Source: Pedobacter ginsenosidimutans
GTDB taxonomy: Bacteria > Bacteroidota > Bacteroidia > Sphingobacteriales > Sphingobacteriaceae
DNA: 64,000 nt
Assembly (NCBI RefSeq): GCF_001442625.1
Contig: NZ_LMZQ01000027.1
Coordinates: 1 to 64,000 of the forward strand
Reading direction: 5' to 3'
Shown here one piece after another: positions 9,086-18,028 of this stretch. A program made the translations under genes and the position numbers. Positions within the stretch are counted from its first letter, which is position 1; every line of letters starts with the position of its first letter. The notes below the pieces were generated by a model that saw nothing but the letters and a program-made list of their open reading frames with translations, was not told the origin of the DNA and searched no databases.

Positions 9086-9997
9086 ATGAAAATTAACGGC
9101 ATAGTTGCTGCAACATTTGCGGCCTACCAGGCAGATGGTTCCTTAAACCTCGCCATAATACCCCAACTAGTAGATAAATTAGTAGCTGATGGTGTGGCAG
9201 GGGTTTACATTTGCGGAACCAATGGAGAAGGACCAAACATGACTGTTGAAGAGCGGATGGCCATTGCCGAAGCGTACGTAAAAGCTGCAAATAAAAGGAT
9301 TTTAGTATTGGTGCATGTAGGGCATACTTCCATAAAAGAATGTAAAAAGCTTGCAGCCCATGCAGCACAGATTGGTGCCGATGCATTTTCTTCAGTAGCT
9401 GCATTTTATTTTAAACCCACCTCGGTACAAAACCTGGTCGATTGTATGGCCGAAATCGCTTCTGCTGCTCCCGAACTCCCATTTTATTATTACCATATGC
9501 CAACTTTAACCGGCGTTGGGATGGATATGGTTGAGTTTTTATCGATCGGAGAACAAAAAATTCCAAATCTTGCCGGCATAAAATATACTGCATCAACACT
9601 TCACGAGTTTCAGGCCTGTTTAAACTACAAGGATGGGGAATTTGAAGTATTATCAGGCTATGATGAGATGTTGCTAAGTGCTTTGGCGGTAGGTGCTGTT
9701 GGTGCCATTGGTAGTACCTACACCTTTGCCGCGCCGGTATATCTCGAAATAATCAAACTTTTCAGAAATAATGATTTAACTGCTGCCAGGGCATTACAAT
9801 TAAAAGTGGTCGATTTTATCCGCTGCATTATCAAACATCCATCGATTGCGGCGCAAAGAGCGATTATGAAAATGATGGGTTATGATTTAGGAGATGCCCG
9901 GTTACCATTGGTACCGCTTTCTTCTGATAAATTTATCGAACTTAAAGCCGATTTAACTAAGACTGGCTTTTTTGAGCTCCTCGAAAAATATAGGTAA
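9086..9997 (+). CDS. nanA: N-acetylneuraminate lyase
   Basis: The enzyme cleaves Neu5Ac into ManNAc and pyruvate in the cytoplasm. The 303 residues contain the Schiff-base lysine K166 within GIKYT, the catalytic tyrosine Y136 in YYYHMP, and the loop GTNGEG at 44-49. Length and order are those of the NanA branch of the DHDPS superfamily. The genes around it (sialidase, mutarotase, MFS importer) support this substrate. The ManNAc-processing genes expected downstream are absent from the window. Confidence 0.9.
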   Translation: MKINGIVAATFAAYQADGSLNLAIIPQLVDKLVADGVAGVYICGTNGEGPNMTVEERMAIAEAYVKAANKRILVLVHVGHTSIKECKKLAAHAAQIGADAFSSVAAFYFKPTSVQNLVDCMAEIASAAPELPFYYYHMPTLTGVGMDMVEFLSIGEQKIPNLAGIKYTASTLHEFQACLNYKDGEFEVLSGYDEMLLSALAVGAVGAIGSTYTFAAPVYLEIIKLFRNNDLTAARALQLKVVDFIRCIIKHPSIAAQRAIMKMMGYDLGDARLPLVPLSSDKFIELKADLTKTGFFELLEKYR

Positions 9998-10034
9998 TGC
10001 TTAAAAGCATGCAAATTTTCTATAGGCACATAAT

Positions 10035-11159
10035 ATGAAACACTTTAATACCTTACTTTTTATAAGTTTTATGTTGATATCAACAGCAGGTTCTGCACAG
10101 ATTACCAAAAAAACAAATCAATTTGCATGGGGAGAATTGCCAGCCATACCAGATAATTTCGGCTTTGCCGGCTCTTTTAGCGGCGTATCTGGCGATGCTT
10201 TAATTGTTGCAGGTGGAGCCAATTTTCCTGATGGTGGAGCACCATGGTCAGGCTCCAAAAAAGTTTGGAACGATAAAATATTTATCCTGGATAAACCCAA
10301 TGGAAAATGGAAAGTAGCAGGCAAACTTCCTGAATCTTTAGGTTATGGGCTCTCCATTTCCTGGGGCAAACAATTCATTTGCATCGGAGGAAGTAACGAG
10401 AAAGGCCATTCGGCAAAGGTTTATGCTATTCTTTATAAGGATAAAAGTATCAGCATCAATACGTTGCCAAACCTGCCGCAACCCATAGCAAATACCACTG
10501 GAGCCGTTTTAGGTAATGTTATTTACCTCGCAGGCGGACTCTTTACACCTGAAGCCGATCATACCGCCAATGTTTTTTGGTCTTTCGATCTATCTTCAAA
10601 AGGAAAAAAACGGGTTTGGCATAAATTAGAAACCTGGCCTGGTCCTCCGCGAATGTTGGCCGTGGCTGGTGTTGCCGATCAAACTTTTTATCTTTTCAGC
10701 GGAACCGATCTGATCAAAAATAATAAGGGAGGCGTAGATAGACAATACCTGACGGATGCCTTTTGTTACAGCGCTGCTGCCGGGTGGAAAAAAATAGCTT
10801 CTCTACCAAAAGCCATTGTAGCTGCCCCGTATCCAGCCTATAACGATCATCACAAATCGCTACTCATATTCGGTGGTGATGATGGCGTGCTTGCGCCAAA
10901 AGCAGCTGTGCTAAAAGAAAAACATCCTGGTTTCTCAGATGAAATATTAGCTTACGATGTAGAGAAAAATAAATGGTCGGTAGCAGGGAAAGTGCTAAAG
11001 AATATCAAAGCAGATGCGCAATCAAATCCCAATAACAGTACCTGGCCTGCGGTAACAAACACAATGGTGCTGTGGCAGGGAAATCTTGTTTTTCCGGGTG
11101 GAGAAGTAAGGCCAGCAGTAAGAACACCAAAAGTGATCATAGCGAGACCAAAACATTAA
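10035..11159 (+). CDS. nanM: Cyclically permuted kelch mutarotase, sialic acid mutarotase NanM-like
   Basis: The signal peptide ends GSAQ near residue 22, which places the 374-residue protein in the periplasm. The diagnostic run GGANFPDG is at 60-67, and further glycine-pair kelch blades follow (for example GGLF near 166 and FGGDDG near 281). NanM speeds the conversion of alpha-Neu5Ac, as released by sialidase, to the beta anomer. It is sandwiched between nanA and the inner-membrane importer, as expected for a periplasmic step between SusCD and transport. Confidence 0.88.
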   Translation: MKHFNTLLFISFMLISTAGSAQITKKTNQFAWGELPAIPDNFGFAGSFSGVSGDALIVAGGANFPDGGAPWSGSKKVWNDKIFILDKPNGKWKVAGKLPESLGYGLSISWGKQFICIGGSNEKGHSAKVYAILYKDKSISINTLPNLPQPIANTTGAVLGNVIYLAGGLFTPEADHTANVFWSFDLSSKGKKRVWHKLETWPGPPRMLAVAGVADQTFYLFSGTDLIKNNKGGVDRQYLTDAFCYSAAAGWKKIASLPKAIVAAPYPAYNDHHKSLLIFGGDDGVLAPKAAVLKEKHPGFSDEILAYDVEKNKWSVAGKVLKNIKADAQSNPNNSTWPAVTNTMVLWQGNLVFPGGEVRPAVRTPKVIIARPKH

Positions 11160-11188
11160 AATTATTTTAACAAGAGGAAAATCTAGAA

Positions 11189-12421
11189 ATGACCGGTACA
11201 AAATCAAATCAATCATATTATGCCTGGGGCCTGGTTGCACTCCTTTGGATAGTGGCCTTTTTAAATTATTTCGATAGGATCATGATTACCTCTATGCGCG
11301 ATCCTATTGTGAAAGAGTTTGCCCTTTCTGATGCCCAGTTTGGGCTTTTAACTTCTGTTTTTCTTTGGTCTTATGGGATATTAAGTCCTTTTGGAGGTTT
11401 TTTGGCAGATAAATACAGCAGGAAAAAAGTAATTATATTCAGTGTTTCGGTATGGTCTGCAGTAACCTTGTGGACAGGCTTTACCTCTTCATTTGAAGAA
11501 ATGCTTGTTTCGCGTTTTTTTATGGGCCTGAGCGAAGCCTGTTATATCCCCGCGGCATTAGCGCTGATTACGGATTATCATAAAGGAAAAACAAGATCGC
11601 TTGCTACGGGTTTGCACATGAGTGGCCTTTATGCAGGTTTAGCATTGGGCGGCTTAGGTGGTTATATTGCCGAAATATGGGGCTGGAGATATGGTTTTCA
11701 TGTTTTCGGAATATTTGGAATTCTCTATTCGGTTGTACTGTTGTATTATTTAAAAGATATTAAACAAGCAACGACAGAAAATGAGGCAGAAGAGGTAGAA
11801 AAAGAAACCATAAGTTTATTAGGTTCGGTTAAGATCCTATTTAAGGAGCGGTCTTTTCTGGTGCTGCTGTTTTATTTTAGTGTTTTGGGTACCGCAAACT
11901 GGCTGGTTTATGGTTGGTTGCCCACCTTTTTAAAAGAACATTTTCACCTCAAGCTGGGCGAAGCCGGAATTTCGGCAACAGGTTATATCCAGATCGGATC
12001 TTTTGTTGGGGTAATTTTGGGTGGTTATTTTGCCGATAAATGGTTTCTTAAGAATAAGAGAAGCAGGGTTTTTATGATCATTATCGGCTTTACTGTTGGC
12101 GCACCATTTTTATTCCTCATGTCGTCAACCACGGTATTCGCAATAGCAATTATCGCCATGTTCTTTTTTGGTATAGCCAGAGGAATAAACGACGCTAATT
12201 TAATGCCTGTACTCAGGCAGATTGCCGATAGCAGGTATATAGCTACCGGATATGGTTTCCTTAATTTCCTGAGTACAATTATAGGTGGTTTAATGGTTTA
12301 TGTTGGTGGCGCATTAAAAGATGCCAAAGTAGATTTATCTATTATTTACCAGGTTTCGGCGGTGCTAATGTTATTGGCAACATGGTCGCTATTTGCAATA
12401 AAAATTAAAAAAGGCGCTTAA
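11189..12421 (+). CDS. nanT: MFS inner-membrane transporter, probable sialic acid importer
   Basis: This 410-residue protein has about twelve hydrophobic helices. The NYFDR motif in helix 1 and a DKYSRK loop between helices 2 and 3 are typical of organic-anion MFS carriers. It is the last gene of the locus and sits before a strong terminator. In other Bacteroidota nan loci the importer is also an MFS protein. The sialic acid assignment rests on context. Confidence 0.8.
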   Translation: MTGTKSNQSYYAWGLVALLWIVAFLNYFDRIMITSMRDPIVKEFALSDAQFGLLTSVFLWSYGILSPFGGFLADKYSRKKVIIFSVSVWSAVTLWTGFTSSFEEMLVSRFFMGLSEACYIPAALALITDYHKGKTRSLATGLHMSGLYAGLALGGLGGYIAEIWGWRYGFHVFGIFGILYSVVLLYYLKDIKQATTENEAEEVEKETISLLGSVKILFKERSFLVLLFYFSVLGTANWLVYGWLPTFLKEHFHLKLGEAGISATGYIQIGSFVGVILGGYFADKWFLKNKRSRVFMIIIGFTVGAPFLFLMSSTTVFAIAIIAMFFFGIARGINDANLMPVLRQIADSRYIATGYGFLNFLSTIIGGLMVYVGGALKDAKVDLSIIYQVSAVLMLLATWSLFAIKIKKGA

Positions 12422-12524
12422 CCATGGATAACATCATTGGGTAAAATAGTTTCTGTTATAGAGCAAAGCCCAACCACGTTATGGCAAGTGCTGAAAAATA
12501 TCCTTTTAAATGATTGATACATAG

Positions 12525-12562
12525 AAGCCTAAAAACCTTCGAGCTAGGAGGTTTTTAGGCTT
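12525..12562. terminator. Intrinsic terminator shared by convergent units
   Basis: A perfect 14-bp stem has arms AAGCCTAAAAACCT (12525-12538) and AGGTTTTTAGGCTT (12549-12562) around a 10-base loop. It lies between the end of the nan locus and the end of the oppositely directed GNAT gene and can serve both. Confidence 0.8.
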
Positions 12563-12577
12563 GACGCTAATTCAGCA

Positions 12578-13084
12578 TTAAATTTGCATTTCGAATAAAC
12601 TAACTGGCTTATGATGATAATGTGCCGGAAGCTGATCGGTGTTGCTTAGTTCGTATAACCCCAAAAAATCAAATCCAAATTTTTGGTAATGTTGAATTAG
12701 TCCCTCGTTTTCACCAACGGTATCTAATCTAACAAAGCGTTTACCATTTGCTTTGGCATATTCTTTTGCCCATTTTATAATTATGCCAACCAGGTTCTGC
12801 CCCCTGAAATCAGGATTTGTAGCAATGCGGTGAATGTAAATAGCTGGGTCGAGGTTCTTTTCTTCCCATATCTGAGGATCGCTAAAAGTAGTTGCCCAAA
12901 TACAGGCTACCTGCCCATTAATAATTATTTTCCATTGCCTGTTTTCCTTAATCTCTGTTTCAATCAACGAGAGTTCAAACTTGGGCCAATGAACGCTATA
13001 TTTCGTTTTCTGGAAATCGGTTGCGATTTCATATAAGCGGAAGATTTCTGCTATATCATGTGTGGTGCTATTTTCTATCTGCAT
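12578..13084 (-). CDS. GNAT-family N-acetyltransferase
   Basis: The 168-residue protein has the acetyl-CoA-binding core, with IHRIATNPDFRGQNLVG around residues 84-100, followed by an LDTVGENEGLIQHYQKFGF region. It is encoded 2 bases after a PaiB-like gene and so is co-translated with it. The arrangement recalls the PaiA/PaiB acetyltransferase-regulator pairing of Bacillus, where PaiA acetylates polyamines. Whether this protein uses polyamines is unknown. Confidence 0.85.
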   Translation of the reverse strand: MQIENSTTHDIAEIFRLYEIATDFQKTKYSVHWPKFELSLIETEIKENRQWKIIINGQVACIWATTFSDPQIWEEKNLDPAIYIHRIATNPDFRGQNLVGIIIKWAKEYAKANGKRFVRLDTVGENEGLIQHYQKFGFDFLGLYELSNTDQLPAHYHHKPVSLFEMQI

Positions 13085-13086
13085 GG

Positions 13087-13698
13087 TTATGGCTTTAGGT
13101 TTTTAATGAATGGAGCGAGTTCTCTTTCTACAGCGTTGTTACTGTTTTCGAGGTGCGATACAATGTTGTCCCGTTCCTGCTCCGATTTGTTCTGGCTTAA
13201 TTTTTTCTTTCCCTGAAGATTGCTTACTTCCATTTCGAAAGCTACAATTCCCCGCATCATACCCTGTTTAAATTTTTCTGAAAGACTATCCCATTGTACG
13301 AGATATTCTTTTTCATAATACAGAATCATTTCTTTCAATGCCTGTTCTTTAGCTTTTTCATCGCTAATAATATTGGCTTTTCCATATGCATGCACGCTAA
13401 TGTAATCCCATGTGGGTACGCTTTCGTGTTTTTCGTAATGGCTAGGAGAGATATAGGCATGTGGCTCGGTGAATATAATTAGTGATGTATACTGCTCAAT
13501 GTATTTTACCTGCTCATTGGTTTGCGCAAAGTGACCGCTAATTAAGACCTTTCCATTTACCTCATTTACAACAAAAGGTAACTGAGTGGCTATGGGTAAA
13601 TTATTATGGCTGGTAATGATCGTGGCAAAGCTATATCTCTTCATAAAGGCAATTTGCTCACTTTGGTCATCAAACTTAAAACTATTGGATATCAACAT
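13087..13698 (-). CDS. PaiB-like FMN-binding regulator
   Basis: At 203 residues this is a full-length PaiB-family split-barrel protein. The sequence contains the family hallmarks GHFAQTNEQ, FTEPHAYISPSHY and VPTWDYISVHAYG. PaiB proteins bind FMN or heme-like cofactors and are called negative regulators, although the DNA-binding mechanism is unclear. It lies between an EamA transporter (30-base gap) and a GNAT gene (2-base gap) on the same strand. Confidence 0.88.
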   Translation of the reverse strand: MLISNSFKFDDQSEQIAFMKRYSFATIITSHNNLPIATQLPFVVNEVNGKVLISGHFAQTNEQVKYIEQYTSLIIFTEPHAYISPSHYEKHESVPTWDYISVHAYGKANIISDEKAKEQALKEMILYYEKEYLVQWDSLSEKFKQGMMRGIVAFEMEVSNLQGKKKLSQNKSEQERDNIVSHLENSNNAVERELAPFIKNLKP

Positions 13699-13728
13699 TT
13701 TTATTAGATTTTAAAGGGTAGAATATGG

Positions 13729-14619
13729 TTATTTAGCAAACTTTTTTGAGCCCGCAACGCAAAGGATTACGCCCATTGTAATGGCTAACATACCCATACT
13801 TACTTTTTCATGGAGCAGTGTAGTAGCAAGGGCCAACCCAAAAAAGGGCTGTAGGAGCTGGAGCTGTCCAACTGCTGCAGTTCCACCTTGTGCAAGCCCT
13901 CTATACCAGAAAATAAATCCGATGAACATGCTAAAGAGTGAAATATAAGCAAGGCTCAGCCAGGCAGCGGTTCCCACTTCAGCAAATGAAACCGGTTGGT
14001 AAATGAACATTAAGGGTAACATTAATGGGAGCGAAAGCACAAGTGCCCAGGAGATTACCTGCCAACCGCCCAACGTTTTAGATAACTTTGCGCCTTCAGC
14101 GTAGCCAAGTCCGCAAAGAACAATTGCCAGTAACATTAAAATATCACCTATTGGTGCAGCGTTAATTCCCTGATAAATGGCGTAACCAATTACCAGAAGG
14201 CTGCCTAAAATTGAGAAAAACCAGAATATAGGTTTAGGACGTTCACCTCCCCTTAAAACTGCGAAAGCGGCTGTAACCATGGGCAAAAGGCCTAAAAATA
14301 CCAAAGAATGTGCCGAAGTAATGTGTTGCAAAGCAAGAGCACTTAACAAAGGAAAGCCGATTACCACACCCAGCGCTACAATTACTAGCGAGATAAAATG
14401 TTTGCTTGATGGTCGTTTCTCTCCAAATACAATTAATACTCCCATTGCAAGCAATGCAGCTATAGTGGCACGGGCAACGGTTACAAAAATAGGACTCATA
14501 TCCATAACCGCTAACCTTGTGGCTGGCATAGAGCCGCTAAAGATAAGTACGGCGATAAATCCGTTAAGCCAACCACTCGAAATATGCGCTTTGTTTAGTT
14601 CAGTTCCTGTTTCTTTCAT
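13729..14619 (-). CDS. EamA/DMT-superfamily transporter
   Basis: The 296 residues comprise about ten hydrophobic helices in two EamA repeats, typical of metabolite exporters. It is the first gene of an operon with PaiB and GNAT proteins. The divergent MocR gene is likely its regulator, as is common for exporter-MocR pairs. Substrates of similar carriers include amino acids, amines and vitamins. The substrate here is unknown. Confidence 0.88.
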   Translation of the reverse strand: MKETGTELNKAHISSGWLNGFIAVLIFSGSMPATRLAVMDMSPIFVTVARATIAALLAMGVLIVFGEKRPSSKHFISLVIVALGVVIGFPLLSALALQHITSAHSLVFLGLLPMVTAAFAVLRGGERPKPIFWFFSILGSLLVIGYAIYQGINAAPIGDILMLLAIVLCGLGYAEGAKLSKTLGGWQVISWALVLSLPLMLPLMFIYQPVSFAEVGTAAWLSLAYISLFSMFIGFIFWYRGLAQGGTAAVGQLQLLQPFFGLALATTLLHEKVSMGMLAITMGVILCVAGSKKFAK

Positions 14620-14664
14620 GTCTTTTCATTTCTTAAATCAAAGGTGCTAAGCTAAAAGCGATAA

Positions 14665-14700
14665 ATACAGTATCAGTTTTGTATATTTGTATGGATACAG
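14665..14700. promoter_or_regulatory. Candidate MocR operator and promoter between divergent genes
   Basis: ATACAG repeats directly at 14665-14670 and 14695-14700, 30 bases apart. Near-palindromes ATACAGTAT (14665-14673) and GTATGGATAC (14689-14698) overlap them. A TATATTTG -7 box for the MocR gene lies at 14682-14689 between the copies. MocR proteins commonly bind direct repeats in their divergent promoters. Confidence 0.45.
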
Positions 14701-14710
14701 TTTGTCGATT

Positions 14711-16123
14711 ATGGAAAAGGTTTATAGGTACAATGAAATAGCAAGTGGAATTGCCGCACAGATTAGAGACGGTATTCTGCGATCGGGGGATAAACTTCCT
14801 TCCGTTCGAATGCTCTGCAAGGAATATGCAGTAGGCATGAATACGGCAAAACGTGTATTTTTGGAACTGGAAGCACAATCGTTGGTCGAAGCTAAGCCAC
14901 AATCGGGTTTCTTTGTAAGCAACCGTAGGGTAGAACGACTTCCGCTACCTGCAGTTAGTAAACCGTCATTAATTGCAAATCATCATGAACCTAGCGAACT
15001 GAGTACCCGGGTGTATTCTAGCATTGGTCGCGGTGATTTAACCCTTTTTTCAATTGGTGTTCCATCAGGCAGCCTGTTACCATTGGCAAAACTCAAAAAG
15101 GAGATACTTTATGCTACACGGGCGCTTAAAGAAGGGGGAACAGAATATGAACCACTTCAGGGCAATGTTAAATTACGCAGAATGGTTGCGGTACGATCGT
15201 TAGGCTGGGGAGGAAACCTTCATGAAGATGATCTGATTACTACTGCTGGCGGAGTGAATGCATTATCTTTTTGCCTGATGGCTTTAGGCAAACCGGGCGA
15301 TACTGTGGCCATAGAAAGTCCATGTTATCCCGGAATTCTCCAGCTGGTAATCAGTTTAGGTTTAAAAGTACTCGAATTGCCCACGCATCCGGTTACGGGC
15401 ATTGAGATAGATGCACTTAGGAAAGTGGTGTCGAAAATTGATATTTGCCTGTTAATTCCCAATTTTAATACTCCGTTGGGTAGTTGTATGCCCGATGCGC
15501 ATAAAAAAGAAGTTGTTCAGCTTTTGGCTGCAAGTAACATTCCACTTATTGAAGATGATATTTATGGTGATCTTTATTTCGGCACCCAACGACCAAGATG
15601 TTGCAAATCATTTGATACTGAAGGTAATGTGCTGTGGTGTAGCGCGGTTTCGAAAACCTTGGCGCCAGGATACCGTGTAGGTTGGGTAGCTCCCGGAAAG
15701 TATAAAGAAAAATTACTTAAACTAAAACTTGTACATGCCCTTGCTTCAACTTCTGTTATTCACGAAGCTGTTGGCAATTTTCTAAAAACTGGTCGGTACG
15801 ATCGCCATTTGCATCAGCTCCGTCGTACCTTACAGCACAACTACCAGCATTTTATCGATGCGGTTACCGAATATTTTCCAGAGGGTACAAAAACAACCCG
15901 GCCACAGGGTGGACTTGCCATATGGATAGAATTTAACAAAGAAGTTGATGCTGTAAAACTCTATGAACTGGCAATGAAACAAAAAATCAGCATTGCCCCG
16001 GGCCCGATGTTTACCTTGCAAGACCAATATCAGAACTGTATCCGCCTTTGCATAGGCCTTCCATGGTCTGATGAGCTTAAATTTAAACTAAAACAGTTAG
16101 GGAATCTGGCAAAAATGATGTGA
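14711..16123 (+). CDS. MocR-type regulator (GntR winged helix fused to class I aminotransferase domain)
   Basis: Residues about 1-72 form a GntR winged helix (GDKLPSVRMLCKEYAVGMNTAKRVF), and 100-470 an aminotransferase fold. The PLP lysine is K315 in SAVSKTLAPG, and an EDDIYGD segment at 281-287 supplies the cofactor-binding aspartate. The ATG at 14711 is preferred over the in-frame TTG at 14687, because that TTG overlaps the TATATTTG promoter box. By family, PLP or an amino compound is the ligand. It is divergent from the EamA-PaiB-GNAT operon and probably controls it. Confidence 0.88.
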   Translation: MEKVYRYNEIASGIAAQIRDGILRSGDKLPSVRMLCKEYAVGMNTAKRVFLELEAQSLVEAKPQSGFFVSNRRVERLPLPAVSKPSLIANHHEPSELSTRVYSSIGRGDLTLFSIGVPSGSLLPLAKLKKEILYATRALKEGGTEYEPLQGNVKLRRMVAVRSLGWGGNLHEDDLITTAGGVNALSFCLMALGKPGDTVAIESPCYPGILQLVISLGLKVLELPTHPVTGIEIDALRKVVSKIDICLLIPNFNTPLGSCMPDAHKKEVVQLLAASNIPLIEDDIYGDLYFGTQRPRCCKSFDTEGNVLWCSAVSKTLAPGYRVGWVAPGKYKEKLLKLKLVHALASTSVIHEAVGNFLKTGRYDRHLHQLRRTLQHNYQHFIDAVTEYFPEGTKTTRPQGGLAIWIEFNKEVDAVKLYELAMKQKISIAPGPMFTLQDQYQNCIRLCIGLPWSDELKFKLKQLGNLAKMM

Positions 16124-16187
16124 TCGAACAATCGCCTTCGCTGAAGTTATGGTCAATTATAGCTTAATACCGATACGCTATGCTTGA

Positions 16188-16325
16188 TTAAGAATTTAAA
16201 TTTTCAGGTTCAGGAGTACTAGGCGTTTCGTCTAAGGGTGCTACCCCGCATGCTGCCCAGATAAATTTAAAAATATTTAGGAATTCACATCGGATATCCC
16301 TGTCAGATTGTATTTCGTTCTCCAT
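16188..16325 (-). CDS. Possible 45-residue small protein, unknown
   Basis: This open frame in the roughly 800-bp gap between the MocR and efflux genes reads MENEIQSDRDIRCEF at the N-terminus. A central FIWAACG segment and an acidic proline-rich tail follow. It has no recognisable domain, ribosome binding site or promoter, and may be chance. It is listed because the rest of the gap has no longer open frame. Confidence 0.25.
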   Translation of the reverse strand: MENEIQSDRDIRCEFLNIFKFIWAACGVAPLDETPSTPEPENLNS

Positions 16326-16921
16326 GTTGTACCGCTTTAATCTATTTATTGAAACATAGAAAGGCTGGTTTTGTGTTAGCGAAGGTAATCCTTTAATGTA
16401 AGTTTACTGTTGCCTAAATGTTAAGGAAGATATTTTAAACCTTAACCGATTCGGCGTAATAGTTATTTAACTGTTCTACCTAAAAGAAAAGACCTGTGTA
16501 TAATTAACTTTATGTTAGTTTGTTGTCAATAAATCCTATTTATACATCATTCTGGAAATAACTGACAAATAGCATAGAACGGGCTTTTGTGTTGAAAATC
16601 GCCATTTCTTTATCTAATTCTAGCTATTAACTGACAATTCGTTCAAAAAGTAGGGCTAAATGATCTGTTTATTGTAATAAATCATCTTTTGCTCCGCTAA
16701 AACACAATTTCTCAATCCGAACCTGAAGTTCAACTTCATTATAACTTCATAAATCTGTATTTATTTCGCTTTCGAATTAAATCATTGCGTAACCATAATT
16801 TATTGAAGTCAATTAAGTATCTGCACATCGGTTGTAGGCTGCTTTTTATCATAAATTGGTTGCCAAGGGAGACTAATTAGAGAAAAAAATAAATCAGATT
16901 AAAACCATTTAACAAAAAAAA
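16326..16921. other. AT-rich non-coding stretch before the efflux operon
   Basis: I see no credible gene, RNA or strong hairpin in this roughly 600-base stretch. The promoter of the efflux operon should be here but no clear TAnnTTTG box at a suitable distance stands out. No regulator gene of the TetR or AraC type is adjacent. Confidence 0.4.
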
Positions 16922-18004
16922 ATGAAAAGAGTTGTCATGTGCTTAGGCTTATGTACTTTGCTTTACGTAACGGGTTGTACCTCGAAAAAAGAAGAAAAAG
17001 AAGAAGTAGCTACTTATGCGGTAACCAGGCCGTTAAGAATGGATACTTCGTTTACAAAGGAATATGTTTCGCAGATTAAATCTGTTCGGAATATCGAAGT
17101 TAGGGCCCAGGAAAAAGGCTATCTCCAAAATATTTATGTAGATGAAGGCCAGCATGTAAAAGCGGGTCAACTGTTGTTTAAGATTATGCCTAAAGCAGCA
17201 CAATCTGAGTTGTTAAAAGCACAAGCCGAAACAAAATCGGCAGAAATTGAGCTTGAAAACACCAGATTACTGTCTGATAAAAATATCGTTTCTAAAAACG
17301 AACTGGCCATGGCTAAAGCCAAGCTTCAATCAGCAAATGCCGAAACTTCTTTGGCCAAATTCCATTTATCCAATACCGAAATCAGGGCGCCATTTGATGG
17401 TACCATCGACCGTATTCCTTTAAAACTGGGTAGCTTGGTTGATGAAGGCGCTTTATTAACCAGCCTTTCAGATAACAGTCAGGTTTTTGCGTATTTCAAT
17501 GTATCTGAGCCAGAATACCTCAACTACCAGCGTACAGCAAAGGCAAAAGGCCAGCAAGAAGTTAGTCTGTTATTGGCGAATAACGAGTTGCTGAAATCGA
17601 AAGGTAAAGTTGAAGTAATCGAAAGTGAATTTGATAACGAAACAGGAAACATCGCCTTCAGGGCAAGGTTTAATAACTCGGATAACTTGCTTAGAAATGG
17701 TGAAACCGGCAAAATTCAGATGGTTGTTCCTCTGAAAAATGCTTTGGTGATCCCACAAAAAGCTACTTATGATATTCAGGATAAAACCTATGTTTTTGTA
17801 ATCGATAAAAATAACAAAGTACATTCCAGAGCCATCACCATTGCAGGCGAGGTGCCAGATTTATACATCATTGGCGATGGCATCACCACGGATGATAAAA
17901 TATTGCTTGAAGGGGTGCAGAAGGTAAAAGACGATGATAAAATTACTTTCAAATTCCAGCAGCCTCAGGAAGTGATGAAACAATTAAGATTGAAAACTGA
18001 ATAA
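16922..18004 (+). CDS. RND efflux periplasmic adaptor (membrane fusion) lipoprotein
   Basis: This 360-residue adaptor is anchored by a lipoprotein signal (VTGC, C19). It has a lipoyl-like half at about 55-90 (GYLQNIYVDEGQHVKAGQ), a short alpha hairpin (about 90-140), the second lipoyl half (TEIRAPFDGTIDRI) and a beta barrel. It links the inner-membrane pump 24 bases downstream with the outer-membrane channel. The three genes form a complete AcrAB-TolC-type operon for drugs or other amphiphiles. Confidence 0.93.
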   Translation: MKRVVMCLGLCTLLYVTGCTSKKEEKEEVATYAVTRPLRMDTSFTKEYVSQIKSVRNIEVRAQEKGYLQNIYVDEGQHVKAGQLLFKIMPKAAQSELLKAQAETKSAEIELENTRLLSDKNIVSKNELAMAKAKLQSANAETSLAKFHLSNTEIRAPFDGTIDRIPLKLGSLVDEGALLTSLSDNSQVFAYFNVSEPEYLNYQRTAKAKGQQEVSLLLANNELLKSKGKVEVIESEFDNETGNIAFRARFNNSDNLLRNGETGKIQMVVPLKNALVIPQKATYDIQDKTYVFVIDKNNKVHSRAITIAGEVPDLYIIGDGITTDDKILLEGVQKVKDDDKITFKFQQPQEVMKQLRLKTE

Positions 18005-18028
18005 TCTACCACCCTCCATACTTATTTT

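Noticed and set aside
14687-14710. TTG start of the MocR gene
   Set aside because: The TTG coincides with the TATATTTG promoter box, and the ATG at 14711 gives a normal GntR N-terminus.
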